Positions 12,691-23,299 of a stretch of DNA of 64,000 bases are shown in pieces. The DNA is from Epiperipatus broadwayi (Eukaryota > Onychophora > Udeonychophora > Euonychophora > Peripatidae). The translations under genes and the position numbers were made by a program. The stretch is from NCBI GenBank assembly GCA_028023455.1, contig JAQFVV010000558.1, positions 88,501 to 152,500 on the forward strand, written 5' to 3'. The number at the start of each line of letters is the position of its first letter. Position 1 is the first letter of the stretch. Under the pieces are notes generated by a model. The model was not told the origin of the DNA and ran no database searches. It saw only the letters and a program-made list of their open reading frames with translations.

Positions 12691-13651
12691 TCAATTATTC
12701 AATCAATAGTATTATGTCCATGTCCAGGGAGCAATTACATCACCAATTCATCCATTTCTCCACTCTGATCATTTCACTTCCCAGCTCTTCAATTCCATAT
12801 AACTCTATCCATTTCTTATGCAATGTCAATCTTCCTTTCTTCTTGTTTCATTCACTATTCTCTCCAAAACATCTTTCATTAAACTATATTTTCTTATTAA
12901 TATATGTCTAATGCAGTTTCTTTTTCTACCTATAATTTTCTCAATCTTCGTTTTTCATTCACTCCTTTCAATCTTCATTTATTATTTTATTCATCTGAAT
13001 TTTTCCATTCTCCTCTATAACCACATCTCAAAGTTTTCCAATCTGTTTCTAATTTTATTGTTCAATGTCCACATTTTACAATTATAAAATAGTACACTCC
13101 ACACATTACATTTAATTAAATATTTTCTTAATTGTCTCTTCAAAAGTCTTCACAATCATAAAATAGTGCACTCCACATGCAACATTTAGTAAATCTTTTC
13201 CTTAATTCTCTCTTCAGGGATCTACATTAGTAAATGCCTCCTTTGTTAATGCTATTGTTTAACTTCACTTCTTCCAAACCCCTTTACCTGATGAACTATA
13301 TTATCATGGATTTCAACTTGCAGTCTTTTTGCATGTCCTCCTATCCAGGAACCCTTAGTCTTTTCAACATAAATCTTCATTTCATATTTCAATGCATCCT
13401 TTCTCCAATTTGTTCAATATATTCTGAAGACACTTTTTATCCTGTTATAAAAACCATGCAATGTGCAAATCTTGTACAATTTATTATTCTAACTCCAACA
13501 TTTGCTTCTCCATGATCTAAATAATAATTTACTATGTCTTTCCAAACAAATATTAAATAAACAAGTAATATAGGGTTTTCTTGCCTAACTCATTTTCTAT
13601 ATTCACTTCAACAATATTATTATTCTTTAGTCTAATTCTTATCTTTCATCC

Positions 13652-13655
<4 letters not shown>

Positions 13656-13740
<85 letters not shown>
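13656..13740. repeat. (AT)n microsatellite, ~42 units
   Basis: Pure AT alternation inside the LINE relic, directly followed by a segment foreign to the LINE. It may mark an insertion point. Confidence 0.95.
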
Positions 13741-13744
<4 letters not shown>

Positions 13745-13840
13745 ATATTTTGCAGGTTCATCCATGTTAAAAAAATTAAATATTGATATACTGACGTTTC
13801 GACTTGATCACACAAGTCATCCACTGGGAGATAAAAGGTA
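13741..13840. repeat. Inserted segment with TGACGTTTCGAC motif
   Basis: Begins immediately after the (AT)n array and contains ACTGACGTTTCGACTTGATC followed by ACACAAGTCATCCACTGGGAG. A related core (TGACATTTTGGTAC / GTACCGAAACATCA) forms the R5 inverted repeat at 48.1 kb, also right after an (AT)n tract. It is probably the end of a dispersed element; the family is unknown. Confidence 0.4.
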
Positions 13841-14649
13841 GAAAGATGGTTGTAGAGGTGCTACAATTACTGATTTGAAAAAAAAACGTTAAATTTCCAC
13901 CAATAGCAAAAAAGTTAAATTAAGAATGTTTTATATATATATATTCCAAATCAATCTTCTCTTATTCCAAAATACTCCTTTATTATTAAGGAGATAATAC
14001 ATTTATTCCAGATTACTTTAATACATTTATTTCAGATTACTCTAACGAATATTTTTTTCCAAATCCACAAAATATATACTAGTTTATTTATTTTTTTCAA
14101 ATCCCTCTCTGAAAACCAAACTATTCTTTTCCAATATGGTATTTTATCTTGCCATACATTCTTTGAGTTAAAATCCTCAATAAACTTTAGAAGCATGAAA
14201 TTTTAAACTTATTGTTCTGTATTCTTTAAATTTGACAGCTTTCTTTTTTTAGCAATTGGAATTATTATAATCTTCATAAAATCTTCAGGCCAAAATATCA
14301 ATTGTGAAGTCCAACTATTTCCTTCATAATAAATTCTCATATTTCTTTCAAAAATTCTATAAGTATTGTATCAAATCCAGCAGATTTATCATCATTCATT
14401 GTGCTATTGACTTTATTACTTCATCTGTCTCCATATCCATATCTTTATTATCTACTTCAATATCTTTTTCATTTTCAAGTTCATAATTAATTGAATTATT
14501 TTTTTTCTAAATAGCATTGAAGATATTTTTTGATATTTATTTGAAATTTGCACATTCACATACAATGCTTCCTGTATTTCTAACATATTTCTTTTCATAT
14601 TTCTTTGTGTCATAATATTTGTTGGTTTTGGAATTAAAATTTCATATTA

Positions 14650-15700
14650 TAAATCAAAATAGGTAATACTTACTATTTGCAGTTATTATAAAAGGCAAAC
14701 TATAAAATATAGTGCTATAAATGTATAACATTTAAGAGACTTGTAGCATATAAATACTATAATCCTTAAACATTTCAATTCCAAAGGAAGCCAAAATCTA
14801 ATCCAAATCACATCAAGTATGCTTTCATACTAAACTATTAATAAACAGACTAATAAACAACTCAAAAAATAAACTTCTATAGAACAAATGCCTCACACAA
14901 TATTTAAGATCACCATGCATCCAAGCCAGATGTAACATGGTCTACTATGGCATATCAGATGCCAGCTTTGCTACAAGGTTATCATAACACCAATATCTTT
15001 ATAAAAGTATCAGATATCCATAATATAAATCCATATTCATTGAACACCAAAATGCAATAGACTATAGATTTGAGCCTACAGTAAAAACAACATGTCATTG
15101 AGGGAAACGACACCAAGTAGAAAATCAAAAAGGCATAGAATATAGCCAACAATTTCCACTCCATAAACAGAAAAGGATCCTATTTTCCTGTCTCAAAAAT
15201 TTGAGCTACCTAATTTATTGCATACATTTGAATTAGACTTATATTTATATGCACCCTCCTACTCAAAAGTCAGTGCTATGAATAAATAGCTTTCAAAAGT
15301 GCTAAGCTTAATCCAAAACAAATAAATCCTATGCTTTTCATATTACAGCATCCAAGCACTTGAAAGTCAAAATACATTTGTCTAAGAATAGTTTCTAGTG
15401 CAGGTAATCAATCACATAAATTTAAAAATAATTTCTTTATACAATTCAGCTTAAGATGTGGTTTTCTAGGCAGATGATCTATGGCTAATGAGATAAAACA
15501 TCCAAAATTAGATCATCTACACATAATTATGTTTAGCTAGTGAGAGCTATCAAATTTTTACTATCCAATAGTTTGTTGAGCCTGATGAGTAACACTTTCT
15601 CCTTCACCAATTCCAGATGGAGTGTTGTTGGAAATGTTTACCCTGCATTTAGTTATTTAAATGATGTTTTATCTTTTTATCCACACCCCATAAATCATAT
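14650..15700. other. No recognised feature
   Basis: Slightly less AT-extreme than its surroundings but without a motif-bearing frame. Confidence 0.5.
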
Positions 15701-15704
15701 GACA

Positions 15705-15800
15705 TGAAACATCAAAAGTGTACTTGGTACAATAAATATTGTTAAAATTTTGTATTTAAACTCTGTGTATTATTTTATATTAATATTTTAAATAATAGCA
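15705..15800. repeat. Dispersed repeat R6, copy 1
   Basis: Contains TCAAAAGTGTACTTGGTACA, then AATATTGTTAAAATTTTGTATTTAAACTCTG and a TATTATTTTATATTAATAT end. The same order with few substitutions is found at 35848-35926. Confidence 0.7.
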
Positions 15801-16880
15801 TTTAAGGACACTTTATAAGCTTATTATTTAATCAAGTTATAAAATATTATATAATAATAAAATCTGAATTGCGCTTTGTGCAATACAATAAGCAGTCATA
15901 AAGTTATTTACTTGAAACTAATCTTATGAGCTGAGTATTGTCATAGTTTGCAATTCAAGACAGCTGTATATTGTTATTTTTTCATTTCTGAATTAAGCTA
16001 TTATATAACAACTTAATAATTAGCAATTAGAAGGCATTACCCCATACAATATTATATGTTACAACTCTTTAAGATACTAATTACATAATTGGCAATATAT
16101 AAACATATATCTTAAATATGCATTGCTTAAAGTATGCAAAATTCAAATGGAAATACCACCTCTGCTTGAACTTCACATGCTTTAAGCTGTGTATTCCATA
16201 TTTACATTCACAAATTGACATTTCTTTAATAGTATGAGGTTTTTAAAAATAAGACACCATCTTTAGCCATATTTAAAGCAGGCTGATATATAAATCCTCT
16301 CTTTGCAAGAAGGATAATACATAAATGATTAAAAACATCTAAATCTTTTTAAAAAGGTGGTTTATTTTTGGTTCATTCTATATTTTTTTCACATTTTGAA
16401 ATTATTTAGATGGCATTAAGGTAATAAATGTCACCTTTAAAGTCCACTCACTTTACATTCACAAGTTTTTTTATATAATTATTAGTACAGTGTTTGGCAG
16501 TACACTCTTGGTATCAGCTAGCTTAAAACACTGATGATGATCAGGATTGACATAATGATCTCCACATTTTTAAAGATGTTTAATAGTGTAGTTTCTCAAG
16601 CCCTTATGTAGATGAAGACAAAATATTGATGAATTATTTTATATTATACAGCAAGTTTGGCTTTGCCTAGATGATGATTAGCCAAAGATTTTTATTAAGG
16701 ACTGTTTTTAAATCCAGTTCCAAAAAATAATTACTGACTTTTGATAACTATTGCTAGTGAGGCTATGTTTATTATTTGTTAGTTCAAATTTGAATATTGT
16801 TGCTGAATTTTTGCTCATTTACTGTATTCATTTGATGATTATACATTTATCACAACCTTCATATTCTTTATCATCATTAT
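15801..16880. other. No recognised feature
   Basis: AT-rich sequence; nothing supported. Confidence 0.5.
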
Positions 16881-16892
16881 ATATATATATAT

Positions 16893-17801
16893 AAATATAA
16901 TTGAAATAATATTTTTAACGGTTTATAAACAATTACAAACAATCTTAAAATCAGCAGAAGTACTTTCGGTTACTTTCTAACCTGCCTCAACTGCCATTAA
17001 ATTCAAAAACCAAAAGCGGAAGCAAACGTCATCAATTCAAATTCCACAAATCTAGTATTTTAATGTTAGAAGCTTGTCGATTTATTAAATGCGTTTTATT
17101 CCTGTTTATAAAAATTGCCTCTTTAATTTTTCTTTTACTATGGTTTCTCTCTTCATGAAGAATTTTCACATTTTCAAAATTAAATTTAAATTTATATTTA
17201 CATGTTTTTTCGTGATCAAAGAAAACTGAAGAAGATATTAAATCACCATTATTTTTATTTTTTACACGCTTCAATCTTTTCTCAATACTTCACCTTTATA
17301 TGATAGCATACAATCACAAAAAATTTAATATATGATATTACTTTTTTGCTTGACAGGTATGACATCCTTAGAATTATTGAATAATTTATTAATATTGTTT
17401 GGAATGTACAATGAAACATTAAACACATTCTTATATAAATCCTTAAAAAATTTTACTTGTGGATTTGAAACAAATGGAATAGAAATCCATTTTTTATTAT
17501 TAATCTTCATTTCTTTTAAATTATCATAATTTTTTTTTAAATTGACATAAAGTATTGTTTATTTGTTCCATTTTATAACCGACATCAATCAATTCCTTGG
17601 CAAATATCTCAATATTTTTTAGTTTATCACTTTGGTAACGATATAATTTTTCATTCTGAAACAAAAAAGATTTAAAATTTGCCATCTAATGCATCATTGG
17701 TACTTTTGATTTACAATTTATATATCCTCTTTTTTGCAGTGGCTTAATTATTAGTTTATAATTTAATATACTGTTAGCTCTTGTGATCATTAAATCTAAA
17801 T
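16893..17801 (-). repeat. PLE left inverted arm
   Basis: The reverse complement of this arm follows the right arm 18291-19230 almost base for base, with point changes and a few indels (about 909 against 940 bp). It contains the GIY-YIG coding part but no RT catalytic boxes. Differences from the right arm could date the inversion. Confidence 0.85.
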
Positions 17802-17804
17802 ACT

Positions 17805-18556
17805 ATTGCTTCATCGTTTGACTTTGTAAATAGTATTAAAAATTTAATTATTGATGAAAATGATGTTATTGCTTCATTGGATGTTACAGAAATGTATGGA
17901 TCTATTGATAGAATGAATTCCATAAAAATAATTGAACATGCATTAAAAAGTAAAAATATTTGTAAATATACATAAAATTTATCATTGATTCTTTAAAATT
18001 TTTTAATGATAACATTGTTGCATCTTTTGAAGGTCAATATTATAAAATGACCAAAGGTTGGCCTATGGGATTGCTTGTAGTTGCACAAGTTTGCAATTTC
18101 GTTTTATCTACATATGAGAGTAGTATTTTAAATATGTGTATTTTTGGAAATATTAAAATTTACAAAAGATATGTGGATGATGTTTTTGTTTGAGGAAATA
18201 CTAATAGTATAAATTTGCTTATAGAGGAATTAAATAAGTTGAATGGCTGGAAATGGACTATTGAAAAAGATCAGGACAATAAGATTAACTATTTAGATTT
18301 AATGATCACAAGAGATAACAGTATATTAAATTATAAACTAATAATTAAGCCACTGCAAAAAAGAGGATATATAAATTGTAAATCAAAAGTACCAATGATG
18401 CATAAGATGGCAAGTTTTAAATCTTTTTTGTTTCAGAATGAAAAATTATGTCGTTACCAAAGTGATAAACCAAAAAATATTGAGATATTTGCCAAGGAAT
18501 TGATTGATGTTGGTTATAAAATGGAACAAATAAACAATACTTTATGTCAATTTTAA
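17805..18556 (+). pseudogene. PLE reverse transcriptase, nearly intact core
   Basis: Translation from 17805 gives FDFVNSIKNLI, then DVIASLDVTEMYGSID (motif with the first catalytic Asp, as in SLDVxxLYxSI). After one frameshift near 17970 it reads FFNDNIVASFEGQYYKM and TKGWPMGLLVVAQVCNFVLS (the QxxGxPMGxxxSxxxAN block). Next comes IKIYKRYVDDVFV, the YVDD catalytic box with both aspartates present. A TGA stop follows at about 18192, and the frame resumes with 113 open codons (18215-18556), including INYLDLMITR, matching the LNFLDLxI block. The damage is light (one frameshift, one stop), so this copy is younger than the LINE relics. In PLEs the product primes reverse transcription at a nicked target. 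Confidence 0.8.
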
Positions 18557-18581
18557 AAAAAATTATGATAATTTAAAACAA

Positions 18582-19090
18582 ATGAAGATTAATAATAAAA
18601 AATGGATTTCTATTCCATTTATTTCAAATCCACAAGTAAAATTTTTTAAGGATTTATATAAGAATGTGTTTAATGTTTCATTCCACATTCCAAACAATAT
18701 TAATAAATTAGTCAATAATTTTAAGGATGTCATACCTGTCAAGCAAAAAAGTAATGTCATATATCAAATTTTTTGTGATTGTATGCTATCATATATAGGT
18801 GAATCTAGGTGCAGTATTGAGAAAAGATTGAAGGAACATTAATTATTATATAAGGGTGTAAAAAATAAAAATAATGGTGATTTAATATCTTCTTCAGTTT
18901 TCTTTGATCATGAAAAAACATATAAATATAAATTTAAATTTAATTTTGAAAATGTGAAAATTCTTCATGAAGAGAGAAACTATAGTAAAAGAAAAATTAA
19001 AGAGGCAATTTTTATAAACAGGAATAAAACACATTTAATAAATCGACAAGCTTCTAACATTAAAATACAAGATTCATGGAATTTGAATTG
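18582..19090 (+). pseudogene. PLE C-terminal GIY-YIG endonuclease
   Basis: The open frame 18582-18842 ends with SNVIYQIFCDCMLSYIGES, the two halves (VIYxIxC and YIGES) of the PLE GIY-YIG motif, followed by R-x-x-x-x-KRLKEH. A stop replaces the next codon at about 18840, after which the same frame continues with HEERNYSKRKIKEAIFINR, containing the conserved Arg and Glu of the domain (RxxxExxFI), and ends near 19090. The cysteines CDC just before the second half fit the Cys-containing insert typical of PLE GIY-YIG domains. The domain nicks target DNA in the family. An inverted, diverged copy lies in the left arm. Confidence 0.8.
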
Positions 19091-19286
19091 ATGACGTTTG
19101 CTTCCACTTTTGGCTTTTGAATTTAGTGGCAGTTGAGGCAGGTTAGAAAGTAACCGAAAGTACTTCTGCTGATTTTAATATTGTTTGTAATTGTTTATAA
19201 ACCGTTAAAAATATTATTTCAATTATATTTACAATATTGTTTTTTTTAATTAATGGATATTTTATTTATTTTATATATATATATAT

Positions 19287-19620
19287 TGTAATGGACAATG
19301 TATATATGATCTCAAATGAAAATAAACATATGAACTTTTGCAACAATAATCATTAGTTAACCAAGCCCCTAACTTTGAGGTGCCAAATGTAATGGACAAT
19401 TGAACAAACATATTATGCTGACCATGTTGTGGCGTCCAAATGTAATGGAACGTACTTTTACTCCATTATACCAATCATCAGTTAACTGGGACCTACAGTT
19501 TGTGGTGCCAAATGTAATGGACAATATATCATATAAACATATTACACATCAAATGTAATGGAACGTCAATATATGAGAAGAAAATAATGCTTCAAACATT
19601 GGATGATAAATGTAATGGAA
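19287..19620 (+). repeat. Irregular array of a TGTAATGGA motif (six copies)
   Basis: TGTAATGGA begins at about 19287, 19388, 19441, 19513, 19553 and 19611, with spacings of 40-101 bp. The continuation alternates between CAAT and ACGT. Several copies are preceded by GGTGCCAAA or GGCGTCCAAA. The spacing is too irregular for a satellite, and the pieces look like repeated junctions. It starts right after the PLE. Function unknown. Confidence 0.7.
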
Positions 19621-19629
19621 TATATGTAA

Positions 19630-21780
19630 TCTAAATGAATCCAATTGTTGAGAAAGCCTAATATAATAAATTGTATAATTTAAATGAAGAAAGATAAAAT
19701 TATCCCAGTTATATTTAAATAAATTGTTTATATGCCCTTCCAACTAGCTATACGTGAAATGAATCTAAAATCATACAGAGCAATGAGATCTATCCTTATA
19801 ATTTATTCTCAAGATTGATATGACTAACTAATCAAATATATATCAGAAACAAAGGGAATTCTATTAAATCCAATATACACATCAAATAAGTAAATTTACG
19901 TATATCTAAACATATTAATGAATAATAATATGTGTAAGTAACTTAAAGACTAAATAATAAGTGAAATACGAAGTTATCCTCTATTAAATTGTGAATTCAA
20001 TTAATTTCATAATGACTTTGGCACTAAAAGAAAAATAAGAATAAAATATTAATACTCTTTCAAATAAATTACAAAGGCATTACTTATAAAACAGATAGTG
20101 CATCCTTTATTTTTATATTATGGTTTAATTTTAGGTAATATCAATGTTTTAAATAGAAACCCAAATACAAAAAAAAAATATATACATATATACTTGCAAT
20201 AAGTATATATATTAAATAGATAAAGACATATTTGTGCTTAACAAGTATGCATTATTATAAACACAAATCCATATTTATATTTTTAAATATTCAAAATTAA
20301 AAATAAATAAAAATAAAAGTATATTATATCCAGCACATATATAAATTATTGTTTAGGTCTGCATAAGAATTATTATATGAAGTTTAAAAAAATGAAAATA
20401 GATAAATAAATAATAAAAAAAAAATTTTTTTATAATAAAATTTGCGTATATAAATTTTACTTATTAAAATATACATATAGCAACCCATATGCAACCCAAA
20501 CTTATAAGCCATACTTTAAAATTTTTAATTACTTAAGTGTTAATTTTGACACCTGTTAAACGTTTATTGCTGTTAGAAAACAAGACGCTTGAATTGCATA
20601 GAATGATATTTATAAAAACGTTATATTTTTATAATTAAAAATAAAAGTAAAAAAAATATCGATCTCAAAAAAATATATATATCATTTATATTAACAAAAT
20701 TATTTACTACCTTTTGTTTCAAAGTCAACTTGTTCCATTGTTTCATTTCTTTATTTGTTTAATATTAGAATGCATTCTATCTAAAGTTAAATTGAAGAAA
20801 TACCACGTTGAAAAAAAAATATTGGTTTCCAAATGCACATATATACTTCATTTTCTTAAAATTTCTCTCCTTGAGAAAAAAAATTAACATGTTGAATCCA
20901 ATATATTAATTAATTTTAGATACCTTCAGATTATTATTAGATTGACCATTATAGATTCCAGATAGCTATATCAAATTTCAGCTTCAGACGCGTTGAAATT
21001 CATGTGTTGAAATTTGCTTAGTTTTTCTTTTTAAACTGCCTTGGAATAAATGAAAGGAAATGGCGCAGCTCCTTGGCTGCAATATATATATATATTAGCC
21101 AGTCGTGGTTTATATATTGATTACAGAAATTTATCTTATTCCACTATTCTTAAGAATGTCAATTTCAAAGAAACAAAGTACAACAAATTTTTATCCTTCA
21201 GTTTGTTTACTCACTATCTTAATAATAATGGCTTCTTTTTTTGTTGCTGCTGTTGTTCCACATGCTAGCAAATGCTGTTTTGAAAACCATTGTTACATAT
21301 GTTTTATTTTAAACAATTAACATTCAAAAAAAAAAAATATTAATCATATAAAAAAATATTAAATCGAAAATTTATTTGACAGCTTTTAAAATATATACAC
21401 ACATAAATAATAATATTGCATTTTTTAATAATCACTACAAATAAAATAATCTTTTATAATCAACAATTTATATGTCTTTATTTATCCATAATAATTAAAT
21501 ATTCACAGCGATGTACTATCAACATATAAATAAAATAATAAATTCAAACAACTATAACTAATAACTATAAACAATAATAATACTTCATATATAAACATCA
21601 ACTCAAAGAGATTTTTTTTAATAACAAATGATTTTTAAAATATAGATAGATTTATCAATATTTACAATATATATATATATTCACAATTATGTGATGAATA
21701 TATATATAATTTGTTTATATTTAACATGAAAATCATTATTAGTAATTTTGTAATTTAGTTTTGTCAGTTATTAATTGTGA
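19630..21780. other. AT-rich stretch, nothing recognised
   Basis: Low-complexity sequence. Overlapping 71-72 codon plus-strand frames at 21050-21320 resemble nothing and are AT-driven. Confidence 0.5.
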
Positions 21781-21792
21781 AATGGTGTATTT

Positions 21793-22250
21793 ATCTAAGG
21801 GGATTTGAATCTAGACTTTCAAACTCTCTTCAGCTATCCAATATATCTTTTACAACTGATACATGTGATCACATATATGTGAAAACAATAAATGATCTCC
21901 CAATATATGTATTCCATGCTGAACCAGCACTCACCAATTGGTTGAGATCATCATCTCCCACACATATATATAATCAGTACTTAGTTTATATCAAAATAGC
22001 AAATCTTCAAATTTCAATGAAGAGACTTCAATCTATTCCACTGTCCAACTTTTTAGGCTTCCATTCTATTGAACATCTGACTATGGAATGACAAATTCCT
22101 TGATGATGCCAATATTATTGCCATATCTCTGTTAATGTATATTGGAGATCATTTATCTTTTTCACATGTGTGTGGTCATGTGTATTGGTTATATGAGGTA
22201 GATGGAATAGCTGAAGAGAGCTGAAAATCTGGCTTCAAATCTCCTATAAT
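21793..22250. mobile_element. R1 repeat, copy 3, with inverted partner
   Basis: The plus-oriented copy starts at GGGGATTTGAATCTAGACTTTC (about 21799) and runs to the TGGAATGACAAATTCC region near 22095. An inverted partial copy is at about 22134-22247 (ending CTGGCTTCAAATCTCC). Internal phrases such as GAACCAGCACTCACCAATTG parallel copies 1 and 2. The 104-codon open frame across it is incidental. Confidence 0.75.
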
Positions 22251-22284
22251 TACATTTAAACACCAAGGATATAAAGTATACCTG

Positions 22285-22290
22285 CATTAA

Positions 22291-22327
<37 letters not shown>

Positions 22328-22328
22328 A

Positions 22329-22364
<36 letters not shown>
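22285..22364. repeat. (AT)n tracts flanking TTTAATGCA
   Basis: Two AT arrays separated by TTTAATGC. Confidence 0.9.
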
Positions 22365-22365
<1 letters not shown>

Positions 22366-22619
22366 TCGATTGTTAAATAAACCAATAGAATATCAATATA
22401 TGGTCAAGGCAAACACTTTAAAACAGTGTTGTCTTGAGAATAGATTGTTGATGTTTTGCAATAATGTGATTTACATATAATAAACAGTTAGTATTTGCAT
22501 TCATGTATGTAAACAGTGTTAATAAATATTTTTAGAATGTGCTGAAAAAATCAATATCAATTATATTAAATTAAATTATAAAGTTTTTATATCACTGTTA
22601 AATTGTAAAACAGATGATA

Positions 22620-23100
22620 ATACAACCCATATCTTCTACCACCCGAGTTATTTATTAGGCATGCAAATATGGAGTATGATATTTTTTAAAGATTTAATAT
22701 CAATTTTACAAAGATGTTTTTACAACTTAATTCAAATTAGCCTTAAGCAATATTCACAAAGTAGAATTTCTAAGTATTCATTTTAATAGCCTTGTAAATT
22801 TCCAATTCATTATAAAGATGTAATCATGTTAATAAAACACCATCATTTAATATACAATTTTTAGAAGATTACCAAATTATCACATGTCTAGTCATCATTT
22901 AATCATTAAGTACATAAATATGGTTCCTAATTTCATCTACATTCTCAATTATTTATCAGGTGTGCAAACTAGATGATGATATTTGTAAGATTTAGCATTA
23001 GTTCAGAAACATCTCTAAAAATTGATATCGAATTTTTCACATGGTATTATCTATATTCATATATCTAATAAATAACCCAGACTGGGAGTGAAATAAAGTT
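22620..23100. repeat. Weak inverted similarity, possible MITE remnant
   Basis: The phrase GAGTTATTTATTAGGCATGCA near 22645 resembles the reverse complement of sequence near 23060-23090 (GGGTTATTTATTAGATATATG). A third related phrase, AATTATTTATCAGGTGTGCA, lies near 22950. No terminal signature is clear. Confidence 0.3.
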
Positions 23101-23185
23101 TCATTTTTATCTGTTATATGATTTAATGGTAAGAATGAGATATTTAAGTAAATTTAATATTGATAGTGCTTGAAAACTAATTGCC

Positions 23186-23189
23186 TTCT

Positions 23190-23236
<47 letters not shown>

Positions 23237-23296
23237 TTATGCCATCCCTAGTGTAAAAGTATATTAATGTTATATATATATATATATATATATATA
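23186..23296. repeat. Two (AT)n tracts
   Basis: AT alternation at about 23196-23233 and 23271-23296, with a 40-bp spacer. Confidence 0.9.
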
Positions 23297-23299
23297 GTG

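Larger units (their letters stand above)
12700..14640 (-). mobile_element. Decayed LINE (RT and C-terminal region)
   Basis: Minus-strand translation in several frames gives blocks in the right order. MNDDKSAGFDT and IEFLKEI lie at about 14340-14410 (the KSAGPDGIPxEFLK block). ILPEDFMKIIIIPIAKK lies at about 14225-14295. A degenerate catalytic region, TRFAHCMVFITG, lies at about 13430-13480, where family members read FADDMVL. MWTLNNKIRNRLETL lies at about 13020-13080, matching the ETWTLxKxDxxRLEAF block after the RT in several LINE groups. SWEVK and SEWRNG lie near 12730-12780. Stops and frameshifts are frequent and both catalytic aspartates are lost. An (AT)n array and an unrelated short segment (13656-13840) interrupt it. 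Short plus-strand open frames here are shadows of this relic. Confidence 0.65.
16893..19230 (+). mobile_element. Penelope-like element with inverted terminal arms
   Basis: The plus-strand core encodes PLE reverse transcriptase and a GIY-YIG endonuclease (17805 to about 19090). The right arm 18291-19230 is closely matched by its reverse complement at 16893-17801, so the locus is a giant inverted repeat with a 489-bp unique loop holding the RT catalytic region. The outermost shared phrase is AAATATAATTGAAATAAT on the left and its complement on the right. PLEs are known to occur with tandem or inverted partial copies at their 5' side; this structure agrees with that. Short (AT)n tracts lie close to both ends. 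The left arm keeps the GIY-YIG part in opposite orientation (frames at 17274-17032 and 17510-17325). Confidence 0.85.

Noticed and set aside
12714-13515. Three plus-strand frames of 65-93 codons
   Set aside because: They lie antisense to the decayed LINE, whose motifs read on the minus strand.
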